A stretch of 64,000 nucleotides of DNA from CBDCWT01 sp965223305 (lineage in GTDB: Bacteria > Planctomycetota > Planctomycetia > Pirellulales > Pirellulaceae), in contig CBDCWT010000051.1 in NCBI GenBank assembly GCA_965223305.1, positions 20,759-84,758 of the forward strand, given 5' to 3'. The notes under the pieces were generated by a model that saw only the letters and a program-made list of their open reading frames with translations, did no database searches and was not told where the DNA came from. Both the position numbers and the translations under genes were made by a program. Below, piece after piece: positions 8,141 through 17,057 of the stretch. The stretch's first letter is position 1; each line of letters opens with the position of its first letter.

Positions 8141-9157
8141 TTAGTTTGTGGTAATCCACATAAAGGGTTTGCCAGCATCGTCGGTCCGCAGCTCACCCTT
8201 CAGCCTGGCTTGAAAGAGGACTTTGTCGAGCACCCTCTTGTATGAGGTCTTCCGTCTGGGAAACGAGACATGCTTGGCTGCTAGATCGATCTGCTGCCGC
8301 GCCAGCGAGTTATGATCGTAGAGGAACGGAATCTTGACCCGTCCCTGTATGGCCTGGAGCGTCTCGTCCAACGGTGTGTTGGAGATTGAAACGGGCAATT
8401 GCTCGAACAGTGCAGGGGCTGTCTTGAAGGGAGCTTGCTGGAGCGGCCACCCGATGGGCCACCACTCATCAACCTCGTCGGCATCGGCAATGAGCAGCGT
8501 CATCTTGCCGGCCTTCTTGCGAGGCGCGGTCGCCAAACCGAGCGGACGGAGAAGAGCTGCGAGCGCCGTTCCTTTGCTGAGCGAAGTTAGCTCGTCTGCT
8601 ACCGGTTCGTCTCGTCCGAATGCCTTCCTGGCAGCCGCGGTGACCTCGAAGGCAACACCTAGCTCGTGGACAATCTTGCGAGCAATATCGCCGGCTCGCA
8701 AGTTCTTTGTCTCGTACGAAATGGCCGTGGCCATGCGTTCGTGGAAGTCAACAAGTTCTTCGCTATCCAAACCAAAAGCGATTCGCGTCGCGCGCTTTTC
8801 CGGTGTCCCCTCCAATCTCAGTTGTTCGATCCAGCGGACAACGCGGCCACGATTGCCCGGTGGGATCTCGGGGGCCCCAGGCAACCGCAGACGATTGCGC
8901 CGCGTCAGGATGCCCACGACGTGATAATTTGGCCGTTCGTCGCTGCCTAAGTTACGAACAGCTTCTCGTTCATCGCTCCTGGCTCCCCGCACCTGTACAC
9001 GAGTGCCCTGGATTCCCGCGAACACCTGTATCCAATCCCGCGCGCCCGTGAGCGGAAAACCCGGCTCGGTCGCCAGCTCGAAGTCGACGCGCGGTTGCGC
9101 GAAGGACTCAGAACCCAAAAGAACGATCGCTGCGATTAACAGCCAACGTAGCTGCAT
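8141..9157 (-). CDS. Secreted protein with STN-like C-terminal module, function unknown
   Basis: The 338-residue protein starts MQLRWLLIAAIVLLGSESFA, a good Sec signal peptide with a cleavage site near residue 20. The body is hydrophilic. The last 90 residues (LPVSISNTPLDETLQAIQGR to the end) resemble the short N-terminal domain of secretins and TonB receptors (STN), with PFLYDHNSL and a final FMWITT strand. Related secreted proteins are common in planctomycetes, but no function is established. The ATG at 9157 was chosen because it starts the signal peptide; upstream in-frame codons give no coherent N-terminus. The gene is divergent from pgk with 223 bases between starts, which probably hold both promoters. 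Confidence 0.75.
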   Translation of the reverse strand: MQLRWLLIAAIVLLGSESFAQPRVDFELATEPGFPLTGARDWIQVFAGIQGTRVQVRGARSDEREAVRNLGSDERPNYHVVGILTRRNRLRLPGAPEIPPGNRGRVVRWIEQLRLEGTPEKRATRIAFGLDSEELVDFHERMATAISYETKNLRAGDIARKIVHELGVAFEVTAAARKAFGRDEPVADELTSLSKGTALAALLRPLGLATAPRKKAGKMTLLIADADEVDEWWPIGWPLQQAPFKTAPALFEQLPVSISNTPLDETLQAIQGRVKIPFLYDHNSLARQQIDLAAKHVSFPRRKTSYKRVLDKVLFQARLKGELRTDDAGKPFMWITTN

Positions 9158-9380
9158 GGTCTGTACCTGTGGTTTGGCAGGGTGGGCCGTTGTGCCGTCC
9201 GCCGATGTGACAGCTACGGCAAACAGAGTGTGTCTACTAGCTTGTTTGAAACGAAGCCTGATCTGTTCCTTCATTATACCAGCGCACCCGCGTGAGGCCT
9301 GGCTGATTCCCGATCGGAGGAGTATAAACGAGAGCAAACGTCCTGCAGCCTCGACTCCAGCGATCCGTGAAGGACTTGTG

Positions 9381-10571
9381 ATGGCCAAGCAAAACATTCT
9401 GGATGTAGATGTATCCACTAAGACGGTCTTGATGCGGGTCGACTTCAACGTGCCGCTCGACGCCGATCAGCAGATTACCGACGACCGGCGGATTCGATCC
9501 GCACTGCCCACTATTCAAGCCGTCCTTGACCGCGGAGGCCGCGTGGTGTTGATGAGCCACTTGGGCCGACCGAAAGGAGGGGATCCCGACGACTACAAGT
9601 TCAGCCTGCGTCCAGTAGCCAAGAGATTAGCCGAGCTGCTGGGCGCTGCGGTCGACTTCGCGAACGACACGGTGGGCGAGGAAGCTCGATCGAAACGGGC
9701 ACAGCTGGCCGACGGTGGTGTGCTCGTGCTGGAAAACCTGCGGTTTCATGCCGGCGAGAAAAAAGGGGATCCGCAGTTCGCCCAGGAACTGGCGAAGTCA
9801 GCCGACATCTACTGCAATGACGCCTTCGGCACATGCCACCGGAAAGATGCGTCGATGCTGGCCGTTCCACAGGCCATGGGAGACCAGCCGAAAGTAGTCG
9901 GTTTGTTGGTTGCCAAGGAAATCCAGTACCTGAGCGAGACGATCTCGAGTCCCCAGCGACCATTCGTCGCCATCTTGGGCGGCGCCAAGGTATCAGACAA
10001 GATCAGTGTCATCAGAAAGTTGCTTGAAATCTGCGACCGCGTGATCATCGGGGGTGCGATGGCGTACACGTTCTCGCTCGCGCGCGGAGGCGAAGTCGGT
10101 AATAGCCTCGTCGAAACAGACAAAGTGGAGTTGGCGCGTCAACTGCTGAATGATGCGAGCGACAGACTGATGCTGCCGGTGGACACGCACTGCGGAGACG
10201 GTTTCAGCGCCGACTGCAACAAGAAAATTGTCCCTGCCGGCCAGATCCCCGCTGGCTTCGAAGGGCTCGATATCGGACCCGAAACTTCGCAGGCCTATTG
10301 CCAAGAGGTTCGCGGCGCGAAGACCGTCGTATGGAACGGGCCGATGGGGGTTTTTGAAATGCCGCCCTTTGACGCGGGAACACGAGCTGTCGCCGCAGCC
10401 ATCGCTGACTCGGACGCCGTCAGCATCATTGGTGGCGGCGACAGTGCCGCAGCCATCCAGCAACTGGGATTCGCGGACCGGGTGACGCACGTCAGCACGG
10501 GTGGGGGGGCTAGCCTCGCTATGCTCGAAGGTCAGTCGTTCGCCGCGGTCGATGTATTGGACGACAAGTAG
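9381..10571 (+). CDS. pgk: Phosphoglycerate kinase
   Basis: The 396-residue product is full length for Pgk, the cytoplasmic glycolytic enzyme that transfers phosphate from 1,3-bisphosphoglycerate to ADP. Family motifs are in order: LMRVDFNVPLD, SHLGRPKGGDPD, VLVLENLRFHAGE, NDAFGTCHRKDAS, AILGGAKVSDKI, VVWNGPMGVFEM and IIGGGDSAAA. The frame is open upstream for another 126 codons, but the ATG at 9381 is the correct start: AAGGA lies at 9370-9374 and the protein then begins MAKQNILDVD like other Pgk enzymes. No other glycolysis gene is adjacent, as is usual in planctomycetes. A tandem repeat pair follows the stop. Confidence 0.97.
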   Translation: MAKQNILDVDVSTKTVLMRVDFNVPLDADQQITDDRRIRSALPTIQAVLDRGGRVVLMSHLGRPKGGDPDDYKFSLRPVAKRLAELLGAAVDFANDTVGEEARSKRAQLADGGVLVLENLRFHAGEKKGDPQFAQELAKSADIYCNDAFGTCHRKDASMLAVPQAMGDQPKVVGLLVAKEIQYLSETISSPQRPFVAILGGAKVSDKISVIRKLLEICDRVIIGGAMAYTFSLARGGEVGNSLVETDKVELARQLLNDASDRLMLPVDTHCGDGFSADCNKKIVPAGQIPAGFEGLDIGPETSQAYCQEVRGAKTVVWNGPMGVFEMPPFDAGTRAVAAAIADSDAVSIIGGGDSAAAIQQLGFADRVTHVSTGGGASLAMLEGQSFAAVDVLDDK

Positions 10572-10594
10572 GGCCGGACTCTGTCGCCACAGGT

Positions 10595-10847
10595 GCGGCG
10601 TAGCCGCAACCAAAGTCCCTTCTCCCCCCCGGGGGAGAAGGTGGCCGAAGGCCGGATGAGGGGGGAAGCCAAAGCGAAAAACTCGCGCACAACGCGAAGA
10701 CTTAACCGTTAGTAGGACAGCGCGGCGTAGCCGCAACCAAAGTCCCTTCTCCCCCCCGGGGAGAAGGTGGCCGAAGGCCGGATGAGGGGGAAAGCCAAAG
10801 TGAAAAACTCGCGCACGGCGCGAAGACTCTGACCGTTCATAGCACAG
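10595..10847. repeat. Two tandem copies of a ~127-bp intergenic repeat
   Basis: A unit beginning GCGGCGTAGCCGCAACCAAA starts at 10595 and again at 10722. Both copies contain a run of C followed by a run of G (a hairpin around CCCCCCGGGG), then GGTGGCCGAAGGCCGGATGA, and end near CGAAGACT and GACCGTT or AACCGTT. A fragment of the unit is also present at 1890-1925. It fills most of the 354-base gap between pgk and the DJ-1 gene. No gene is supported here. Confidence 0.85.
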
Positions 10848-10925
10848 AAGTGCTCACCCGGAGAATCGCGGCAGGCCGACGCCCACGGCTCTCTCACAAC
10901 CGACTATCCATCACGAGGACACGTC

Positions 10926-11498
10926 ATGCCGAAAATCCTGCTGCCGCTGGGGGACGCCACCGAGGCTCTGGACACTTTTTATCCATTCTTTCGCTTGCCG
11001 GAGGACGGCTTCGAAGTTGTGGTCGCAGGTCCAGAGGCCAGGCTGTATCACACCGTGCTGCACGAAATTCCTCCGGACTCGAGTGTGCCTTGGGACATCA
11101 CCCAAGAGCGACCCGGCTACTTCATCCGCGCCACCGTCGCCTTTCGCGAACTGAGGGCGGAGGACTACGCGGGATTGTTCGTCTCCGGCGGTCGGGCACC
11201 GGAGTATCTGCGATACGACCAGGACCTGTTGCGAGTCACACGCGAGATTTGCGAGGCAGGAAAGCCGATCGCTTGCCTGTGCCACGGCATAGAGATCCTC
11301 ACGGCCGCCGGCTGCATTGCGGGGCGTACGGTAACCACGGTGGCCAAGTGCGCGCTAGATGCGGAACAGGGTGGGGCGACGTACGTCGACCGAGAAACGG
11401 TCAGCGACGGAAACATTGTCACCGCGCGGACCTGGCATGACAACACTGCTCTGCTGCGCGAGTTCATCAAGATGCTGTCTGCACGCCATGCCACGTGA
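10926..11498 (+). CDS. DJ-1/PfpI family protein
   Basis: The 190-residue protein is a single flavodoxin-like DJ-1/PfpI domain. The nucleophile elbow PIACLCHGIEIL places the reactive cysteine at residue 119, followed by His120 and Gly121. The upstream GLFVSGGRAPEYLR supplies the usual acidic or glycine-rich partner segment, and VSDGNIVTARTW is the family C-terminal motif. Members act as glyoxalases, deglycases, chaperones or peptidases, and the sequence alone does not decide between them. The ATG at 10926 follows GAGGAC. The stop overlaps the most upstream start of the next gene by 11 bases, suggesting translational coupling with the giant protein downstream. Confidence 0.9.
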   Translation: MPKILLPLGDATEALDTFYPFFRLPEDGFEVVVAGPEARLYHTVLHEIPPDSSVPWDITQERPGYFIRATVAFRELRAEDYAGLFVSGGRAPEYLRYDQDLLRVTREICEAGKPIACLCHGIEILTAAGCIAGRTVTTVAKCALDAEQGGATYVDRETVSDGNIVTARTWHDNTALLREFIKMLSARHAT

Positions 11499-14400
11499 AA
11501 TGACCGATCCGGAGCTGCTGAAGCTGGTGCAGCGCTGCGCCGTATCGGAGCTAACCACAGACCAGATCAACCTGCTCTGTGAACGCGTCGAGCATTCTGC
11601 TGAGTTGCGCAGCTTTTTCTCCAGTCGCCTACGTTGGCAGCAGTATCTGGCCGACCTGCAATCGCGAGCTGCGAACGAGCCTAACGACCCGCCGCAGCGC
11701 CGCCCGTCACGAAGCTCGATGTCGCGCACCCTGCTTGTGGCCCTCTGTTGCCTGGCAATCGGAGTCGTCTTTGTTTGGTCTCGCTCCGTAAAACGGCCTG
11801 CAGAGCAACCACCTTCGGCAGACAAGCCGGCACACCTCGCGCGGAAATCGTCAACAACGTCGAATGAGAAGCTCCCAGAAACCCCCACGCCTAACCTCAC
11901 TGCAGCGGAGCCAGAGCAAGCTGAAGCTGCCGCAGCGGAGGCACCAGCTGCGGCACCTCTGCGAGGACCTGAACAAGAGACTCCGGCAGCCGCTCCGTGG
12001 ATCGTCGGTGCCGACCGCGGGCCGCCAGACTTTGCAGATGTATGCTTCACACAATTCGATCCGACAAGAGCACACCCGACCGTCGCTGAGCTGCAACGCT
12101 GGCTGGCCCCCGCCAACGGGCCAGTATCATGGATCACCGAGCGCACCTCGCTAGGAGAATCCGCGGGTTTCGACGGCGTCGTTCGCCTGCGTGCACCTTG
12201 GCCCACGCAAGGCGCACTTCGCCTCGCGGTCGTGAACCGGGATCCGTTCACAATCCACCTGTTTCACGGCCAGCGGGGAGTGGCGTTCGTCTTCTACCCG
12301 ACAGGCCAAAGTCGTTGGGCGGCCTATGTGACCCACCGCGAGCAGGACTTCGTCGGCGCTGATCGAGAGGTGCTGGCGTCGGCGGACGATGGCCGCAGCG
12401 ATCGGACGGGGTTCTTGCACGACGGTTTGTTCGAGTTGCGCTACGCGGCCGGTAGGGCGACCTTGAGCCGTGGTGACGTGGTGCTCGCGAGCGCCCCGCT
12501 TCCTAGCTCGCCGGATGAGATGTTGCTAGCGGGCCGAGTGCTGCTGCGAGGAATCACAGTCGTATCGCACACTGGCGAGGGACCGCAACCACTGGTACTG
12601 CCGGCACGCGAGACCACGTGGAAACGACCGGCCGACGAGTTGACCTGGCAGGGAGCTTCACCGCTGCGGACGACGTCCGGCGGCGTGTCTCTAGCAGGAA
12701 ACGACAAGTTGTTTTGCTTCACCCAGCGGCCGCGGGACGCGGCGGGGGAGATCGTGCTGGCGATCGATCAGGCGACAGCCGGCAGCGGGATTGGTTTGGT
12801 CGACGAGGCGGGCGAGACGGTGGCGATGTGGTACTACGAACAAGAGATCGATCGCGGCGCGCTTTGTCTAGTGGCCGGGCGTAGCGGGAGGGAGGACAAC
12901 TCGGGGAAAAGTCAAACGCCGGCGTTGGTCGAGGGCCCACATCTTGTACGGATCGTTGTAGGGATGGGGGTTGTGCGATGTTGGCTAGGCGCAGATGGCG
13001 TTTCCTGGGCAAGCATCGGCGATGTTAAGGTCCCGGATACCGGACGAATCGCAGGATTTGGTGTTGGCATCAACGGAGATACCAGCAGTTCGATTTCGTT
13101 GGCGGAGGTCCGTTTTAGAGCGTTTTCCAACGGCCAGGTAGTGACAGATCCACGGTGGCAGTTCCATCTCGGCCATGGCCCCACCGTCTCCAGCTTCGAG
13201 GATTGGTCGCGGCAGGTGGCCGTCAACAAACCGGCTGAGTGCGACGGGCGGATCTGGACGGTGGGCTGTGCCGCGCGTCAGCTTGCCAATGGGGGACCGG
13301 GTAGCTACGCCATCGACTTAGTCGACGTGCTGGCGGACGAAGCGGTGCGGAGACAACTTCGACCGCGCGAACAACTGGCTCTGCTGAGCCAATTGTCGTT
13401 GCTGCTCGATCCGCACGATCATGACTCTTGCCTACGCCTACTCGAAAGGTACGAGCAAGTTGGCTTGCGAACATTGGAGGAGGAGAACGGACGCCCATTT
13501 TCTCAATCACGTCGGCATCTAATGTGCCTGCCGCTGTCGCCTCCGGTGGAGACGGGCGTTGTGAGCGAGTTAACGCTAGTCGCTGAAGCGCTGCAGTTGT
13601 TGGATCATGAGCTGTGGGAAGAGGTCGCCGAGTATTGTGAGATGCTGCGGTATTTTCACTTGGAATCTGACCTGACGATGTTCCCTTGGATGGCGTTTGT
13701 CGCCGCCAAGAACGCGCGGACAGCGCGTCCGTTCCCAGCCCGGCAGCGGCCAGCATGGCGCGAGCTGTTGGTCGAAGAAGCAGCTCCAGCGATCTACGAA
13801 ATCACGTCCAGATTCAGCGCAAGTATCGAGACGGAAGACTGGGAGACGTTGGGCCGCCAGCTCGTCGGCCTGCGGGAAGGCAGCGCGCCGGGGTGTGCCC
13901 CTGCACCGGGAAGTGAACGGCTGCTGGTTAGTTTGCCGGTTGCGATGACCGACCTCCACCAGAGCTGTCAGCCGCTGGAGCAAGTGCTTCAGCAAGACTA
14001 CGCCGAGCAAGCCGACATGCGAGCCACTCAAGCGATCCAGTCTGCTGATCCGGTTCAGGTCGAGTTTGTGGCCCGTCAATTCGGCGCAACGCGCGGGGCT
14101 GCTCGCGCGCGTCGCTGGCTAGGCGATCGGGCGATGGCAGCGGGTTGGCTTGCGGCTGCTGAACGGCACTACCGCATATCAGCGGCGAAGAATCAGGACC
14201 CGGGCGACGAGCTGGCGCGGCGCATGGCGTTGATCGGCGAGCTGACAGGCGAGACGGGCCAGACAGCCTTGCAAAAGCAGCTTGAAATCAGCGCGTCCGC
14301 AGCAGAAATCTCCGAACTGCGTCGAGCACTAGCGGATTTCGGAAACAGACTCGATTCACAGCAGGAGCCGGCGACGCCTCCTGTACCGAGAGAGTATCGT

Positions 14401-15603
14401 GTTGCCCGCCAACACAAACTGAATGGTCCGGCGGGCCGGCATCCGGATCGCGTGCTGCTTCGACAAGTCAAAAGTATGGACATCGATTGGATCGGGCGAC
14501 AGCTGGGCGTGACGTTTCACGAAGGTGTCTGTTACATCAGCAACCGGTTTCATGTGCAGGCGTTCGTCGCAAACTCGGGCGATCGCTTGTGGCGGAGCGA
14601 ACCTGTCCCGTTGCGAGAGATGCTGGCGCAAGATTGGCCCCTGATTCCCATGCGTCCGCTGGTGGACCGCGAGCTCGTCATCACGCGGTTGCTATACGCC
14701 GAGGGTCCGTCGCTCGTCTGCCTCGACCGCCAGGACGGCAGCCTACGCTGGACAGCGGGGTCGACCCGTGAACATTTCTTTGCATCGGATCCGTGGTGGA
14801 TGCAGGAGCAACTGTGCTGCTTGACAGTACAGCCGGGAGAGCTGAGTCAACTTCGCTTGATGGTAGCCACCATCGATCCTGAAACAGGCACGATCTGGTC
14901 TGAGCGAGAGTTACTGAAGCTGGATGAAAACTGGTCGCTGAAGCGGACGTGCCAAGTACGTGTCTTGGAGGAGGACTGCGTTGCCACCTTGGGCGGCCTG
15001 ACGTGCTGTTTTGGTGTCGAGGGGCGTGTGAACTGGTTGCGACGAGAGTTAGCGATACCACCGGAGTCCGACCCGCACTGGGTGCGGCAAGAACACGGGC
15101 CGCCGGTCCAGCACGGCGAAAAGCTGATTGTGGTTCAACCCGGCGTTCGCGCGGTCTCGTGTTTGAACCAAGAAACGGGTCGGCGCCATTGGCATCGAGT
15201 GCTGCCAGACGTTACCAGCTTGATCGGCGTCAGTCGAAGAGTCGTCGTCGTGCGCGAGCGCGGCGGGGCACGGGGCTTAGAAATGGACACTGGCAGGACG
15301 CTCTGGACCCACCGTCTGGGACAAGGCGTGGCCACATGCCTTGACCCTGCAACTGGCTACTTAGCCACGCTGTCGTTGGCAAAAGACACTGATGACGACC
15401 GGGCGATTTCGATCGACTTCGAGACGATCGATGTATCGTCCGGAGAGACCCGATGGTCCGGCACGTTGCCGGAAATGGAGGCCCCACCGCAGCAGGTCAT
15501 CGGTCCGATATTCATGCACGGCGACGCCCTCTGGGTATTCCACGGAGCCGGAGATCCGACCCGCAGTATCACCGTGTTCGGGCACGACCACCCCTCCGGC
15601 TGA
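11488..15603 (+). CDS. Very large membrane-anchored protein with C-terminal PQQ-like beta-propeller
   Basis: About 1371 residues are encoded from the ATG at 11488; a second ATG at 11500 is also possible. The N-terminal 75 residues form a helical segment (DPELLKLVQRCAVSELTTDQ) like that of planctomycete anti-sigma or FecR-type proteins. One transmembrane helix follows (about residues 80-97, LLVALCCLAIGVVFVW), then a proline- and alanine-rich linker. Two lectin-like or glucanase-like beta regions (about 240-600) and a helical repeat region (about 650-970) come next. The last 400 residues hold repeated SGDRLWRSEP, DRQDGSLRWTAGS and ETGRRHWHRVL patterns typical of PQQ/BamB-like propeller blades. 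Planctomycete-specific DUF1581-1583 domains could be present, but I cannot confirm that. The start overlaps the end of the DJ-1 gene. Confidence 0.8.
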   Translation: MPREMTDPELLKLVQRCAVSELTTDQINLLCERVEHSAELRSFFSSRLRWQQYLADLQSRAANEPNDPPQRRPSRSSMSRTLLVALCCLAIGVVFVWSRSVKRPAEQPPSADKPAHLARKSSTTSNEKLPETPTPNLTAAEPEQAEAAAAEAPAAAPLRGPEQETPAAAPWIVGADRGPPDFADVCFTQFDPTRAHPTVAELQRWLAPANGPVSWITERTSLGESAGFDGVVRLRAPWPTQGALRLAVVNRDPFTIHLFHGQRGVAFVFYPTGQSRWAAYVTHREQDFVGADREVLASADDGRSDRTGFLHDGLFELRYAAGRATLSRGDVVLASAPLPSSPDEMLLAGRVLLRGITVVSHTGEGPQPLVLPARETTWKRPADELTWQGASPLRTTSGGVSLAGNDKLFCFTQRPRDAAGEIVLAIDQATAGSGIGLVDEAGETVAMWYYEQEIDRGALCLVAGRSGREDNSGKSQTPALVEGPHLVRIVVGMGVVRCWLGADGVSWASIGDVKVPDTGRIAGFGVGINGDTSSSISLAEVRFRAFSNGQVVTDPRWQFHLGHGPTVSSFEDWSRQVAVNKPAECDGRIWTVGCAARQLANGGPGSYAIDLVDVLADEAVRRQLRPREQLALLSQLSLLLDPHDHDSCLRLLERYEQVGLRTLEEENGRPFSQSRRHLMCLPLSPPVETGVVSELTLVAEALQLLDHELWEEVAEYCEMLRYFHLESDLTMFPWMAFVAAKNARTARPFPARQRPAWRELLVEEAAPAIYEITSRFSASIETEDWETLGRQLVGLREGSAPGCAPAPGSERLLVSLPVAMTDLHQSCQPLEQVLQQDYAEQADMRATQAIQSADPVQVEFVARQFGATRGAARARRWLGDRAMAAGWLAAAERHYRISAAKNQDPGDELARRMALIGELTGETGQTALQKQLEISASAAEISELRRALADFGNRLDSQQEPATPPVPREYRVARQHKLNGPAGRHPDRVLLRQVKSMDIDWIGRQLGVTFHEGVCYISNRFHVQAFVANSGDRLWRSEPVPLREMLAQDWPLIPMRPLVDRELVITRLLYAEGPSLVCLDRQDGSLRWTAGSTREHFFASDPWWMQEQLCCLTVQPGELSQLRLMVATIDPETGTIWSERELLKLDENWSLKRTCQVRVLEEDCVATLGGLTCCFGVEGRVNWLRRELAIPPESDPHWVRQEHGPPVQHGEKLIVVQPGVRAVSCLNQETGRRHWHRVLPDVTSLIGVSRRVVVVRERGGARGLEMDTGRTLWTHRLGQGVATCLDPATGYLATLSLAKDTDDDRAISIDFETIDVSSGETRWSGTLPEMEAPPQQVIGPIFMHGDALWVFHGAGDPTRSITVFGHDHPSG

Positions 15604-15618
15604 AGCGGCGTGACTCTG

Positions 15619-15943
15619 TCTGTTTTTGACAGGATGGACATGATCAACAGGATGACAGACGGGTGACACCACAACAGAGCATCGGAGCCTGGAGATCAGC
15701 GCCGCCGTTCGATCCTGTTCATCATGTTAATCCTGTCTCTTCTGCCTGCTTGACAGGATTTACAGGATGGCCCTTCGCCTTGTGGTGTGACAGCACAACA
15801 TCAGCCGCTGGGCGTTAGCCCACGGTTCGACACCAAACCGGATGCTAACGCATTCCGGCTGATTTGTGGGCTGAGAGCGCGAGCACGTCGCGGTTTGTCT
15901 GATCAGACGTCCTGCTCAATCCTGTTCATCATGTCGATCCTGT
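15619..15943. repeat. Dispersed GACAGGATxxACATGAT-type repeats between convergent genes
   Basis: Copies and inverted copies of a short module related to GACAGGATGGACATGATCAA occur at about 15629-15660, 15712-15738, 15752-15771 and 15917-15943. Such modules (ATCCTGTTCATCATGT and its complement) recur in intergenic DNA of many bacteria. They flank a larger palindrome at 15799-15866. The last copy runs into the 3' end of the glycosyltransferase gene and encodes its final residues. The 325-base gap holds no gene. Confidence 0.75.
15799..15866. repeat. Long imperfect palindrome with GCGTTAGC core
   Basis: The left arm (ATCAGCCGCTGGGCGTTAGC and on) and the right arm (AAACCGGATGCTAACGCATT and on) are imperfect reverse complements over about 28 bases. 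They share the AACCG, GCTAACGC and CGGCTGAT blocks and would fold into one long hairpin. The same element occurs at 24093-24159, and single arms recur at 40768 and within the composite repeats. It lies between two convergent genes, a position that suits a terminator. Confidence 0.8.
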
Positions 15944-17008
15944 CTGCTCCGTTTCTCGATAGACGTTAAGTAGTCGCTGCGCCCAAGCAGCGATCGAAAA
16001 ATCACGCGCCGCTCGTCGATAGGCCGATTCGGCAAGTCGGCTCCTCAATCCAGAGTCATGATAAAGGCGTCGAATCGCGTCGGCGACGGCCACTGAATCT
16101 TCCGTTGGAACAAGCAGCCCGTCTTGCTCGTGCCGAATCAACTCGGGCAGCCCACCAACGTCGCTGGCCAGCGGGCACACCCGCTGCGCCATCGCTTCGA
16201 CAACCGACATCCCTAAGCCTTCCATCCGTGATGGCGCCGCATAGACATCAAAGAGACTCGTATACTGGCAGCCGTTAGGGCGCGATCCGGCAAGCCTCAC
16301 GCGCGCGGAAATGCGATCGTCTGCAGCCAGCTGCGACACCAGTGGGTCGGACACGTCGCCGATCAGCAAGTAAAAAATGTCCGGAAGATCTGTCAGTCGC
16401 ATTGCGGCTTGCAACAACACATCGATTCCCTTAACCCGCCGCATGTTCGCGACCGCGCCAACCACGAAAGCATCTTGTGGAATATCGAATTCGTCCCGAG
16501 CGGAACGGGGCAACGGCTGGATTTGGTCGGGGTCGCAACCTTCCACGACCGCGACTAGTTTGGATTGGGCTACGCCCGACCGGCGCAGCGCGTGGCCGAC
16601 GGCCTCCGAGACGCAAATTATCTTCGCAACCCGGGGATGCCAGAAGGTCAACCAATTGGCGGGATCAAGCAGGTGTAGCGGTTTGATCACACCACGGTAG
16701 CCGATGATCTTGGGCAGCGGCCGAAGTCCACGGCAGGCGCCGATCAAGTTCGCCAGATTCCGGCTCGTATATGCATGCACGACATCGAAGTCGGCGGACT
16801 GTAACTTGGTGCGAATCTTCCTTTGGGCCGCAAAGTCGAGCTTGTGGCGACAGTGGAGGTACGTGAGCGGGATCGATGCCGGAAATCGAGGAGGTCGCTC
16901 GTCCCAACGAGTCATGACCTCCAGAGAAATGTCCGATTCCTCAGCCAACCGTACCGCCAGCTGCTGCAGCGGCGGGGCGAGGTAGTCAAACACCCACAGC
17001 ACGCGCAT
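15929..17008 (-). CDS. GT4-family glycosyltransferase
   Basis: The 359-residue protein has the two Rossmann-like halves of GT-B enzymes. The N-terminal half starts MRVLWVFDYLAPPLQQLAVR and contains VVHAYTSRNLANLIGA. The C-terminal half has VVGAVANMRRVKGIDVLLQA, the donor-binding region YTSLFDVYAAPSRMEGLGMS with the conserved Glu, and VEAMAQRVCPLASDVGGLPE. It should transfer a nucleotide-activated sugar to a cell-envelope or lipid acceptor in the cytoplasm; the substrate is not predictable. The ATG at 17008 has GAGGG before it. The last residues (QTGST) and the stop lie inside a dispersed repeat copy, so the natural C-terminus has probably been extended or replaced by the repeat. The HemQ-like gene ends 49 bases upstream. 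Confidence 0.9.
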   Translation of the reverse strand: MRVLWVFDYLAPPLQQLAVRLAEESDISLEVMTRWDERPPRFPASIPLTYLHCRHKLDFAAQRKIRTKLQSADFDVVHAYTSRNLANLIGACRGLRPLPKIIGYRGVIKPLHLLDPANWLTFWHPRVAKIICVSEAVGHALRRSGVAQSKLVAVVEGCDPDQIQPLPRSARDEFDIPQDAFVVGAVANMRRVKGIDVLLQAAMRLTDLPDIFYLLIGDVSDPLVSQLAADDRISARVRLAGSRPNGCQYTSLFDVYAAPSRMEGLGMSVVEAMAQRVCPLASDVGGLPELIRHEQDGLLVPTEDSVAVADAIRRLYHDSGLRSRLAESAYRRAARDFSIAAWAQRLLNVYRETEQTGST

Positions 17009-17057
17009 CGGTTTTCCCTCAGAGTCGTGGGCTCAGACCTCGAGGCGAGAAAGCCGG

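Noticed and set aside
9003..9380. N-terminal extension of phosphoglycerate kinase
   Set aside because: Frame is open but the extension overlaps the start region of the divergent secreted-protein gene, has no family match, and the ATG at 9381 has a good ribosome binding site and family N-terminus.
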